Shown here in pieces: positions 53,384 to 62,177 of a stretch of 64,000 nucleotides of DNA. The stretch comes from Pseudanabaena minima. GTDB taxonomy: Bacteria; Cyanobacteriota; Cyanobacteriia; Pseudanabaenales; Pseudanabaenaceae. Location of the stretch: NCBI RefSeq assembly GCF_051131155.1, contig NZ_CP159508.1, forward strand, positions 3,720,001 to 3,784,000, in the 5' to 3' direction. The position numbers and the translations under genes were made by a program. Position 1 is the stretch's first letter. Every line of letters starts with the position of its first letter. The notes beneath the pieces were generated by a model that had not been told where the DNA came from, ran no database searches, and worked only from the letters and a program-made list of their open reading frames with translations.

Positions 53384-53905
53384 TCATAAAGGGCGAGCGC
53401 TATTTGGATACAGAAGATCGGATTCCCATGATGAGGGATTATTAGCTATGTATTGGCGTAGGCGATCGCAGATTTCTTGATTGCGGATAATATGTTCATA
53501 ATAGTTCCGTTGCCATAGTCTGCCGATAAATGGTTGCCATTGTGCCTGATGAACGCCATGACGATATTTTGTGGTTGTGAAGGATTTGAACCGATGAATA
53601 ATTTCTCCTAATGTCATCACAGGTTCTATTTGTGCTGATTTCAGAATGATAATGCCGTGAATGTGATTGGGCATTAACACAAAGGCATCTAATTCTATGT
53701 TTGGATAATGGAATGGCAGTTCTTCCCAAACTGTTTGTACCATTTCTCCCGCAGGGTTTGGATACATGATGCCATCGGCGATCGCGCCTAATAGAGGTTG
53801 TCGATGGTTGATGCAAATGGTGATGAAATATGCGCCTGACTGTGAATAATCGTATCCCTTGAGACGAATGGAACGGCGATGATGTATGTCTGGATTGTAG
53901 GACAT
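53384..53905 (-). CDS. REP-associated tyrosine transposase (RAYT, Y1 type)
   Basis: The 173-residue protein (from ATG 53905) has the Y1 transposase features: SIRLKGYDYSQSGAYFITIC, the metal-binding HxH in FVLMPNHIHGIIIL, and the nucleophile Tyr in QRNYYEHIIRN. RAYTs are domesticated relatives of IS200/IS605 transposases that act on short palindromic repeats. The gene lies immediately beside a tandem array of GC-rich inverted repeats (53918-55555). No accessory tnpB is present. The frame could extend nine codons upstream. Confidence 0.85.
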   Translation of the reverse strand: MSYNPDIHHRRSIRLKGYDYSQSGAYFITICINHRQPLLGAIADGIMYPNPAGEMVQTVWEELPFHYPNIELDAFVLMPNHIHGIIILKSAQIEPVMTLGEIIHRFKSFTTTKYRHGVHQAQWQPFIGRLWQRNYYEHIIRNQEICDRLRQYIANNPSSWESDLLYPNSARPL

Positions 53906-53917
53906 GGTGCAATTTTT

Positions 53918-55555
53918 TGGCGGCGATCGCATTTTATCGTTGTATTTGGAAATTTTCGCCGTATTGTGGGATTTTCTGCGATTGGCGACAACGGGGCGAG
54001 CACGGGGGCATCGCCCCTACCGATTTTTGTTTTGAATGGTAAATGGAATGTTCTGGCGATAATTTTTATGATTTCACCCGTAGGGGCGAGGCTCCCCGTG
54101 CTCGCCCCTTCTATGCGAACCGCAAATAATTTTTGACTGCAAAATCCCCGATTTTCATTAATAGATTTGGCGATCGCATTATTATCATCGGTCAAAATTG
54201 ATCGCAATTTTTTCCCACATTGCAAATCCATCGCCGTATAAAAAAATGGTCGTGATCTGCGACAACGGGGCGAGCACGGGGGCATCGCCCCTACCATTTC
54301 TTGTTTTAAATGGTAAATGGAATATTCTGGCGATAATTTTTATCATGTCACCCGTAGGGGCGATGCCCCCGTGCTCGCCCCTTCTACGCGAACCGCAAAT
54401 AATTTTTGACCGCGTAATTCCCAATTTTCATTGGTGGATTTGGCGATCGCATAATCATCATTGATAAAAACAGATCGCAATTTTTCCCCACATTGCAAAT
54501 CCATCGCCGTATAAAAAAATGGTCGGTGATTGGCGACAACGGGGCGAGCACGGGGGCATCGCCCCTACCCATTTTTGGTTTAAATGTTAAATAGAATGTA
54601 ATGCGAATAAAATTTTATGATTTCACCCGTAGGGGCGATGCCCCCGTGCTCGCCCCTTCTATGCGAACCGCAAATAATTTTTGACCGCAAAATCCCCAAT
54701 TTTCATGGATGGATTTGGCGATCGCATAATCATCATTGATAAAAACAGATCGCAAATTTTCCCCACATTGTAAATCCATCGCCGTATAAAAAAATTGTCG
54801 TGATCTGCGACAACGGGGCGAGCACGGGGGCATCGCCCCTACCCATTTTTGGTTTAAATGTTAAATAGAATGTAATGCGAATAAAATTTTATGATTTCAC
54901 CCGTAGGGGCGATGCCCCCGTGCTCGCCCCTTCTATGCGAACCGCAAATAATTTTTGACCGCAAAATCCCCAATTTTCATGGATGGATTTGGCGATCGCA
55001 TAATCATCATTGATAAAAACAGATCGCAAATTTTCCCCACATTGTAAATCCATCGCCGTATAAAAAAATTGTCGTGATCTGCGACAACGGGGCGAGCACG
55101 GGGGCATCGCCCCTACCCATTTTTGGTTTAAATGTTAAATAGAATGTAATGCGAATAAAATTTTATGATTTCACCCGTAGGGGCGATGCCCCCGTGCTCG
55201 CCCCTTCTATGCGAACCGCAAATAATTTTTGACCACAAAATCCCCGATTTTCATGGATGGATTTGGCGATCGCATAATTATCATTGGTCAAAATTGATCG
55301 CAATTTACCCCCATATCGCAAATCCATTGCCGTATAAAAAAATGGTCGTGATCTGCGTCAGAGGGGCAAGCACGGGGGCATCGCCCCTACCCATTTTTGT
55401 TTTTAAATGGTAAATGGAATGCGAATTAAATTTTATCATTGCACATGTAGTGGCGATGCCCCCGTGCTCGCCCCTTCTATGCGAACCACAAATAATTTTT
55501 GACCGAGCCATCCACAATTTTCATTGGTGGATTTTTGAAAAAAAATTTGATCGCC
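53918..55555. repeat. Tandem array of ~274-bp units containing inverted GC-rich pairs
   Basis: The word ATTTCACCCGTAGGGGCG or a variant starts units at 54071, 54345, 54620, 54894, 55168 and 55438, giving periods of 274, 275, 274, 274 and 270. A partial unit precedes them. Each unit has a GTAGGGGCGATGCCCCCGTG arm and, ~190 bases later, the complementary CACGGGGGCATCGCCCCTAC arm. So adjacent arms of neighbouring units face each other across ~60-65 bases (family C element), separated by ~150 bases of a HIP1-containing spacer. The units at 54620 and 54894 are almost identical; the outer ones are diverged. The short open frames in it are only translated repeats. Confidence 0.9.
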
Positions 55556-55640
55556 TGACGGCGAAGGGCTAATCAAAGAAGGGCAGAGAAATACGAAGAA
55601 GTGCAAAGGGCTGAGGGCAAAAGAACAGAGAAGGGAGTCC

Positions 55641-58001
55641 TCACCGCACAGAACAGACAACTCGAAAACCGATGAAGTCGTCCTGACCGCGCGCATAGCT
55701 GCTGCCGCGATACGCAGACCGACAATTCCTAGCATTGCTGTTCCACGAACCACCGCGCAGCAGTTTTTTTGTTTCGCCGCCGTCTTCATGATTCTTAATG
55801 TCCTTTACCCAAATCTGTGCATCAATTGGCGCTCCTTCATAACTATCATGCCAATCATCGGCACACCATTCCCACACATTGCCATGCAGATCGTAAAGTC
55901 CCCAAGCATTAGCTGGTTTCATTCCGACAGGATGCGTACCACAATTATTTTGCCTTATTCGTTCAAGATATCGATTAGAATCTTGATTCACTTCTTTCCA
56001 GATCTGATCGGCATCGATCGCGCGATCTCCGCTATTGTTGCCATACCAGCCATAGTCATCTAACTGGCTAGGATCATCACCAAAGCTATATTCTGTGTAT
56101 TCACTTGCCCCTGCACGACAGGCATATTCCCATTCCGCTTCACTGGGCAAGCGATAGTTCTCTCCTGTTAGACGCGATAGCCGCGCACAAAATTCTTGAG
56201 CTTCGTACCAAGTTATTTGCTCCACAGGTTTATCATCACCACGATGATAGGCAGGATTGAGACTGAGATCGATTTCGACCTTGGGCAACATCGCCACAGT
56301 CCGCCATTGCGCCTGTGTGACAGGATACTTACCCATCCGAAAGGCTTTTACCGTAACTTGGTGATAGGGTTTCTCATCGTCATAACCTTTCCCTTCAGGT
56401 GACCCCATCCAGAACGTACCGCTAGGAATATCCAACATTTCGGGCAGATTCCTTTCATCAAGCCAAGGCTTGTATTTGCAACGATTTTGCCATACAAACT
56501 CCTGTAGCTCGGATGTGAGGTAATCATTCAGGGCAACTTCCACTTCCTCGATTTGTGCCACCACCCCTTCAGGCAACAAGAACTTATCGCGATCGCTTGC
56601 CTGCTGACATTCCTCAAAAGCATCGCGAATCCGATTTGCCAACCGCAACACATCGCGTTTTTCTTCACGCCACTTTGCGAAATATTCCCATTTCTCCATC
56701 AACGCCTCATGCGCCATATCCACCCATGCCTCACCATCTCCATCCTTGCCCGTTACCAACAGTCGCCCCGCCACCAACTGATCCAGTGCCACCTGAAAGG
56801 CATCTCGATCAACCTCTTGAGCCAGTTGCGTGAGTTCCCCCTTGGTTTGTCGCTGGCGCGTATCCCTTTCACCCAAACCCGTCCGCACCAACATCAAACA
56901 GATTCGCTTTGCCCATTCCTGCTCCTGCGGTTGCAACGCATCATAAATAGAGTTGGCGTGATTATTCAGCGCTCCCATCACTCCACCCAGCTTGTCATAG
57001 ATCGCAAAAGTAAATCGCCGCTTTTCGCGATTTTCCCATAGCTGCGTCAGCGCAAACTCCAACAAAGGCAGCACATTCTTCTCATCACGCACATCGCGCA
57101 AAATCGCAGGTAACAAACCCTCACCTAGTTCATATTGTCCAACTTCAGCAGGAGCCGCGATCGCCTCTTTTAACTCCTCCTCATTCATCGGCAACAACAA
57201 CACCTGATGCTCTTGAATCACCTCCCCTAAACCACGATAGCCCAGACAATTCTCAAAGAAATCTGCCCGCATCGTCGTCACCACCCGCAAACGCGAATCA
57301 GGATACTGCGTAATCCCCACCAACAAGTCGATAAATTGCTGACGTTCTGCTTCCTTTTCCGCAGGACATACCGTAAATACTTCCTCAAACTGATCGACCA
57401 CCAGCAAAATCTTCTTCTGCTCGGATAGACAGGCGATCGCTGCTTCTAAATTTCCCGATGCGATTTGTTTGCTAATTTCCAGTTTGCTATCCGCTCTCTG
57501 ACAAAGCTGCGTCAATACCCGACTAATTTCGGCAACAGGCATAAGCGGCGAGTCCCCAGCTTTAATCGGTGGCAAAATCAACCAATTTCCCTGCGCTTCC
57601 AATTCCGAAATCAGCCCAGCCCTCACCAGCGATGACTTACCACTCCCCGAAGCTCCAATCACAGGCACAAAGCTTGATTCGGTTATTTTTTGTAATAACA
57701 ACCGCACAAAGCGATCGCGCCCCTTAAAAAATTTCGCTGTCTTCAAATCAAACGCATTCAACCCCACATAGGGACAAATTTCATAATTATTCTCACGCTT
57801 TACAGGTGTTTCATAATTTGCATTTTTTTGTAACTGATTTTCTATTTCTTGGATTTTTTTGAGTTTTTGCTCCAATTGGCGCTCAATTTTAACTCTCTGA
57901 ACTTCATCAAGAGTTGATTCCCATTGTTCTTGAAGCGTCTCAGCCTCTTTTTGAAGAACATTAATCTGTTGATTGAGAAGATCCTGTTGAAGGTTAGCCA
58001 T
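55641..58001 (-). CDS. STAND NTPase fused to an FGE-sulfatase-type domain (786 aa)
   Basis: The protein starts with a coiled coil (~10-60), followed by an nSTAND1-like NTPase (~75-400) with Walker A GASGSGKSS (116-124) and Walker B ILLVVDQFEEVF. A helical region precedes a C-terminal formylglycine-generating-enzyme-like domain (~535-786: IPSGTFWMGSPEG, YHQVTVKAFRMGKYPVT, RLPSEAEWEYACRAG, GLYDLHGNVWEWCADDW, LLRGGSWNSNARNCRSAYRG, GFRVVCSV). In conflict systems such FGE domains are thought to act as ligand-binding modules rather than enzymes. It overlaps the caspase gene by eight bases. Its coiled coil shares QWESTLDEVQRV with the caspase protein. Confidence 0.85.
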   Translation of the reverse strand: MANLQQDLLNQQINVLQKEAETLQEQWESTLDEVQRVKIERQLEQKLKKIQEIENQLQKNANYETPVKRENNYEICPYVGLNAFDLKTAKFFKGRDRFVRLLLQKITESSFVPVIGASGSGKSSLVRAGLISELEAQGNWLILPPIKAGDSPLMPVAEISRVLTQLCQRADSKLEISKQIASGNLEAAIACLSEQKKILLVVDQFEEVFTVCPAEKEAERQQFIDLLVGITQYPDSRLRVVTTMRADFFENCLGYRGLGEVIQEHQVLLLPMNEEELKEAIAAPAEVGQYELGEGLLPAILRDVRDEKNVLPLLEFALTQLWENREKRRFTFAIYDKLGGVMGALNNHANSIYDALQPQEQEWAKRICLMLVRTGLGERDTRQRQTKGELTQLAQEVDRDAFQVALDQLVAGRLLVTGKDGDGEAWVDMAHEALMEKWEYFAKWREEKRDVLRLANRIRDAFEECQQASDRDKFLLPEGVVAQIEEVEVALNDYLTSELQEFVWQNRCKYKPWLDERNLPEMLDIPSGTFWMGSPEGKGYDDEKPYHQVTVKAFRMGKYPVTQAQWRTVAMLPKVEIDLSLNPAYHRGDDKPVEQITWYEAQEFCARLSRLTGENYRLPSEAEWEYACRAGASEYTEYSFGDDPSQLDDYGWYGNNSGDRAIDADQIWKEVNQDSNRYLERIRQNNCGTHPVGMKPANAWGLYDLHGNVWEWCADDWHDSYEGAPIDAQIWVKDIKNHEDGGETKKLLRGGSWNSNARNCRSAYRGSSYARGQDDFIGFRVVCSVR

Positions 58002-59239
58002 TCTCCATTTTCTCCAGCTTTGCTAGTTTGTGGGCTAATTGACGCTCAAGTATAACTCTCTGAACTTCATCAAGAGTTGATTCCCATTGCTGATGAATTA
58101 TCTCGATTTCCTGCCTGAGAGATTCGATCTGTTTCTGACGTATTTGTTGCCTGAGATTTGAAACACTATCTGACTGGGGTGAAGATTTTGGCTTGCTGTT
58201 AACTGATTGACTAATATTGACAATATCTCCACCTTGACGAAAGCCGCTTGTGTGCCTGTACTGAGAACTGTTAACTATATTGACAATATCTCCACCTATT
58301 GGAACATTTTCAAAACCAGTCTGCTTAACACTGTCACTTGCTTGTAGATTGCTTTTTTGATTGTTTTGTGTACCGATATTGTCGCCCTGCACATTAAGGT
58401 TGCCAGTCACTAGCTGCCCCACAGATCCATAAAAATTATACTGAGAAGTACTATTTCCTGATTGATTGTGCGTTTCATTTTGTGGAGTAACACTTGACAT
58501 TGAACGATAATCAACAACTCGCAGCGCTCGCCCATAGCCAAAACTCACAGCCTCTTGTCCCGTACCACGCAACTGAGTCAAACACATAGTCAAACATTGT
58601 GCCTGCATAAACTATTCCGCGTTCGTTCGCCCTATCCCTCGCCAATCCGCGCAACAGCGCCCCCGTAAAAATACTATAGCTCTCGCTTTTCATCGCATAG
58701 GCTTCTTCAAACTTGCGACAAGCCGACACCAAAAAATAATCCTGCTTCAATTCTGCAAAAGCCTGACTGACGATCGCCCGTTGCAAAAATCCCTGACTCT
58801 CCTCAAGCAAAGTCTCGCTGTGACAACAATCAAGCAACACTACCAAATTACTCAACTTCGCCTCACCGATCAACCCACTCAGATCGTCTAAAGCAATACC
58901 ATTCTCAATTCCCGTAATTTCACCACTGCTAGTTTTTAGAGCAGTATTAGACAGCGCCAAATAGCCGCGCTTTTTGCCAAAGTTCCCCTTCACCACCACC
59001 GCATGACCAGAGAAATAAATCAGCACCTCATTGCGATCCGCCCGTTCCAGCAGCAATCGCCCCAACGCATCCTCAAGCTGCTTCGCTGTCACCTCCCCCG
59101 TCAGCACCTGAATATCTTCAAAATCACCATGCTGCTTCAGCAGATCATGCACCGCCTTAGCATCAATCTCAGTCTTGCTGAGATTACCAAGCGGAGATTT
59201 ATATTTGGCTACACCAACCACCAACCCATATCTAGCCAT
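57994..59239 (-). CDS. Caspase-like (peptidase C14) protein with GDNI motif, split by a frameshift
   Basis: The first frame gives a caspase fold (~1-225) with catalytic His79 (LIYFSGHAVVV) and Cys139 (LLDCCHSETLL). It ends ...GTMFDYVFDS and then a short nonsense tail. The family continuation QLRGTGQEAVSFGYGRALRV appears in another frame that overlaps it near 58570-58582. So one extra base, or two missing, splits the gene; the downstream part covers 57994-58608. That part has the motif FYGSVGQLVTGNLNVQGDNI followed by GTQNN (58357-58446), two GGDIVNI units, and a coiled coil (QWESTLDEVQRV). The gene may be inactive, or the shift may be a sequencing error. A DNA slip site was not seen. Confidence 0.8.
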
Positions 59240-59262
59240 AATTTACATTGGGCTCGCTTAAA

Positions 59263-59532
59263 CTAGAGATTACGATAAACTTCATCATCGTTACGTTTAC
59301 CCACCCGAAAAATGCGGATTGCATTATCTTCAATGGTGTAAAGAATACGACATTCGCCAGAATCCACACGATAGCCTCCTGCATAGCCCTTTAGAGCCTT
59401 ACAGTCTTGCGGCTGAGGACTATCCAAAAGAGAAAAAATCTTAGTTGCGATTTGCTTAAACTGTTTAGGTTGTAGCTCTGCGAGAGATTTTTTTGCATCT
59501 CTGGCAAATTGTAAAGTAAAGCGATCGCTCAG
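59263..59532 (-). CDS. RelE/ParE family toxin with a probable CTG start
   Basis: The 89-residue frame reads SDRFTLQFARDAKKSLAELQ, KALKGYAGGYRVDSGECRIL and YTIEDNAIRIFRVGKRNDDE, a clear RelE/ParE toxin. No ATG, GTG or TTG opens the frame. The best start is CTG at 59532-59530, which overlaps the antitoxin stop (CTGA), exactly where an ATGA overlap is usual. An upstream TAA in the same frame excludes longer starts beyond ~10 codons into the antitoxin gene. It may be translated poorly, or be a mutated ATG. Confidence 0.72.
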   Translation of the reverse strand: MSDRFTLQFARDAKKSLAELQPKQFKQIATKIFSLLDSPQPQDCKALKGYAGGYRVDSGECRILYTIEDNAIRIFRVGKRNDDEVYRNL

Positions 59533-59825
59533 AGATCTTTGAGATTTTCTACTTGCAGTTGAGAACCATAAATCTGGTTATGATCTGCTAACACATCTTC
59601 AAATCCAAAAAAAGCATCATTATCCGCAATCGCCTGTCTCAACAGCTTGCTATCCAAAGCATCCTCTAAAGCCTCAAGCAAACCCGTCAAATACTCATAG
59701 CGCACCATTGCCACCACTGGCTTACCATCCGACTCAATCACAATCCGATCATTGCGATCCTGAACATCATGGACGAGTTGAGACAACTCACTACCTACTT
59801 GACCAATTTGGAGAATATTCACCAT
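59529..59825 (-). CDS. Phd/YefM family antitoxin
   Basis: The 98-residue protein begins VNILQIGQVGSELSQLVHD, then DRIVIESDGKPVVAMVRYEYL, the Phd/YefM fold. The C-terminal half (LLEALEDALDSKLLRQAIAD, FGFEDVLADHNQIYG) would bind the toxin. It overlaps the RelE-like gene by four bases. Such antitoxins also repress their own operon; no operator was identified in the 73-base gap upstream. Confidence 0.82.
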   Translation of the reverse strand: MVNILQIGQVGSELSQLVHDVQDRNDRIVIESDGKPVVAMVRYEYLTGLLEALEDALDSKLLRQAIADNDAFFGFEDVLADHNQIYGSQLQVENLKDL

Positions 59826-59898
59826 AAGCTAATCCTATCAAGACAAACTTATTTTATGACAATAATATTACAGTTAAAATTCATACCCAACTAAAATC

Positions 59899-60240
59899 AT
59901 GGCTCACAAAATTTATATCGAGCAAGAAGATGGCGAAATTCTCGACATTGAAATCTCTGAATCCGAAGATGATCAACCAGTAAATGCAGATAGCGATCGC
60001 GAATCCTATGGCATCAAAGAAGATGCGATTAAAAACTTGCAAGAGATCCATGAAACCATTCGCTTCTATACCAAATATGCGATCGGTGCGTTCAAAAATC
60101 TTGGTGATGCCCAAGTCGAAGAAGTCAACCTCAAATTCGGTTTAAAAATTAGCGGTGAAGCAGGTATTCCCATTCTTACCAAAGCCTCAGCCGAAAGCAA
60201 CTTTGAGATTTCCGTCAAATGTAAGTTTCCACCAAAATAA
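59899..60240 (+). CDS. Trypco1-like (CU044_2847) small protein
   Basis: The 113-residue protein ends with VEEVNLKFGLKISGEAGIPI and ASAESNFEISVKCKF, the pattern of the trypsin-co-occurring domain 1 (CU044_2847 family) as I recall it. The first half is acidic (EQEDGEILDIEISESEDDQ). Such proteins occur beside trypsin-like proteases or other effectors in predicted conflict systems and may bind or flag a target. No protease follows it here; the nearest effector candidates are the caspase/STAND genes 0.7 kb away on the other strand. Confidence 0.65.
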   Translation: MAHKIYIEQEDGEILDIEISESEDDQPVNADSDRESYGIKEDAIKNLQEIHETIRFYTKYAIGAFKNLGDAQVEEVNLKFGLKISGEAGIPILTKASAESNFEISVKCKFPPK

Positions 60241-60269
60241 ACTTCTATTAACTATACATACATTCTTAT

Positions 60270-61976
60270 CTATGGTGTCACCTTACTAGCGATCGGCATT
60301 CTCCAACCAGAACCAAAAGCGCGATCGGTTATTCTCAATCCTGGAGCAGCTTGGCGACGTTTGAATTCAGCAATTTTGACAAGACGAACTACGCGATCGA
60401 CGATCGCTTGATCATGTCCCGTAGCAATAATTTCGGAAGCTGAAAGATGTTGATTAATCAGCTTATGCAAAATATCATCCAGAATATCGTAGGGAGGAAG
60501 TGAATCTTGATCGAGCTGATCAGGCTTCAGTTCCGCACTGGGAGGCTTAGTAATAATATTCACAGGAATCACTTCTGTCTTCCCTTGCTTAATTGATAGA
60601 AGAGAACTAGTTCGATTTAGCCATTCACAGATAGAAAATACTCTAGTTTTGGGGACATCAGCGATCGCGGCAAGTCCACCATTCATATCACCATAGAGAG
60701 TACAGTAACCAACCGAAACTTCCGATTTATTGCCTGTAGAGAGCAGCAAATGTCCAAACTTATTCGAGATTGCCATCAGCAGGCTGCCACGAATTCTTGA
60801 CTGCAAGTTCTCTTCAGTCACATCACTAGATTTTCCTGTAAAGAGATTAGCTAGACTAGTATCAAATGCTTCCATCATTGGCGCAATCGGAATGGTTTGC
60901 GTAGAGATTCCTAAATTATCTGCCAAGGCGATCGCATCGGTAATCGAATGCGTAGAACTATAGGGCGAAGGCATCAACACCCCCAATACATTCTCTTTGC
61001 CGATCGCCTCGGCAGCGATCGCCGCCACCAGTGCAGAATCAATACCCCCACTCAACCCAATCACCACTTGCCGAAATCGACATTTCTGCACGTAGTCACG
61101 CACACCAAGCACTAAAGCCGCAAAAATTTCCGCATCATCACTTTCATATCTGGATGCATTCAGGTTTAGCACGTCATCCAAATTAATGACCAGTAAATCC
61201 TCTTCAAATCCCTTCCCACGAGCGATGATTTTGCCACTACGATCAAAAGCCATGCTCCGCCCATCAAAAATCAAGTCATCATTTGCCCCAACTTGATTGG
61301 CGTAAATCAATGGCAAGTTATGCATAATCGCACTATGGCTTAACATCGACTCGCGTAAATTCTGTTTGCCCACCGCATAGGGTGAAGCCGATAAATTCAG
61401 TAGTAAATCGAGTTGATGATTTTGCGTGAGTTCCGCAACAGGATCATCGGCATAGTTCCGCTTGCCCCAAAACTTCTCATCGTTCCAAATATCTTCGCAA
61501 ATGGTCACCCCAATCCTTAGTGATGTTCCATCCTTGAGATGTAGTGTAAAAACTTGACTCCCATTACCCACGGCAAAATAGCGATCTTCATCAAATACGT
61601 CATAGGTTGGTAATAATCGCTTATGAAAAATCTGCCTTACTTCACCCCCCTGAAGCAAGGCGGCGCTATTAAATAATGGCTTCCCACCTGCTTGACTAGC
61701 ATGGGGATTGACAGACACCATGCCCACTAATACCGCAACATCAGGAGGAAGTTTACGAGCAAGATCCGCGATCGCTGCTTCCATATCACTAATAAATTGC
61801 CGATGCATTAATAGGTCGCGAGGTGGATAGCCACAGATCGATAACTCAGGCGTGAGTACTAGTTGCACACCTTGTTCAGCTAATTTCTGTACAGCAACCA
61901 ATAGGCGATCGCTATTACCGACTAAATCGCCAATTACTGGATTAAGCTGGGCGATCCCAAAAATTACAGGGGTCAT
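60270..61976 (-). CDS. nadE: Glutamine-dependent NAD+ synthetase
   Basis: The 568-residue protein has an N-terminal nitrilase-type glutaminase domain: LVLTPELSICGYPPRDLL (catalytic Glu), and Cys in VTICEDIWNDEKFWG. A C-terminal NAD synthetase domain has the P-loop GLSGGIDSALVAAIA, LLSTGNKSEVSVGYCTLYGD and APGLRITDRAFGSGWRMP. It converts deamido-NAD to NAD using glutamine nitrogen. The length is typical for the two-domain form. It converges with the Trypco1-like gene and is followed on the upstream side by short repeats. Confidence 0.95.
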   Translation of the reverse strand: MTPVIFGIAQLNPVIGDLVGNSDRLLVAVQKLAEQGVQLVLTPELSICGYPPRDLLMHRQFISDMEAAIADLARKLPPDVAVLVGMVSVNPHASQAGGKPLFNSAALLQGGEVRQIFHKRLLPTYDVFDEDRYFAVGNGSQVFTLHLKDGTSLRIGVTICEDIWNDEKFWGKRNYADDPVAELTQNHQLDLLLNLSASPYAVGKQNLRESMLSHSAIMHNLPLIYANQVGANDDLIFDGRSMAFDRSGKIIARGKGFEEDLLVINLDDVLNLNASRYESDDAEIFAALVLGVRDYVQKCRFRQVVIGLSGGIDSALVAAIAAEAIGKENVLGVLMPSPYSSTHSITDAIALADNLGISTQTIPIAPMMEAFDTSLANLFTGKSSDVTEENLQSRIRGSLLMAISNKFGHLLLSTGNKSEVSVGYCTLYGDMNGGLAAIADVPKTRVFSICEWLNRTSSLLSIKQGKTEVIPVNIITKPPSAELKPDQLDQDSLPPYDILDDILHKLINQHLSASEIIATGHDQAIVDRVVRLVKIAEFKRRQAAPGLRITDRAFGSGWRMPIASKVTP

Positions 61977-62002
61977 ATTTGTTTTATGGGTTTGAAATTA
62001 TT

Positions 62003-62176
62003 GGCTGTTAGCGATTAGCTTTTAGCGATTAGCTTTTAGCGACTAGCGATTAGCTTTTCCAAATATATTTTAAAAGCCTCGCAAAGCGAGGCTTTTAAAA
62101 TATATTTGAGTTTACCAAGAGTGCAAAGCACTCTAACAAGCTAACAGCTAATCGCTAAAAGCCAACAGCTAATAGC
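62003..62176. repeat. Repeat cluster between nadE and the CPP1-like gene
   Basis: GCGATTAGCTTTTAGC-type words are repeated in tandem at ~62010-62055, and their complement (AGCTAATCGCTAAAAGCC) occurs at ~62145-62165. Between them is a 49-bp hairpin (62060-62108, CAAATATATTTTAAAAGCC and complement). A smaller hairpin AAGAGTGCAAAGCACTCT lies at 62117-62134. It has the form of a nested palindromic element. Confidence 0.7.
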
Positions 62177-62177
62177 C

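Noticed and set aside
53788..55517. Several open frames of 62-169 codons on both strands
   Set aside because: They are translations of the 274-bp tandem repeat; two of them are identical copies one period apart.
53918..55555. Possible CRISPR array
   Set aside because: The units are 274 bp with repeated spacers, not short repeats with unique spacers, and no cas genes are present.
58560..58600. Programmed frameshift in the caspase gene
   Set aside because: No slippery heptamer or following hairpin was seen near the switch; a mutation or sequencing error is simpler.
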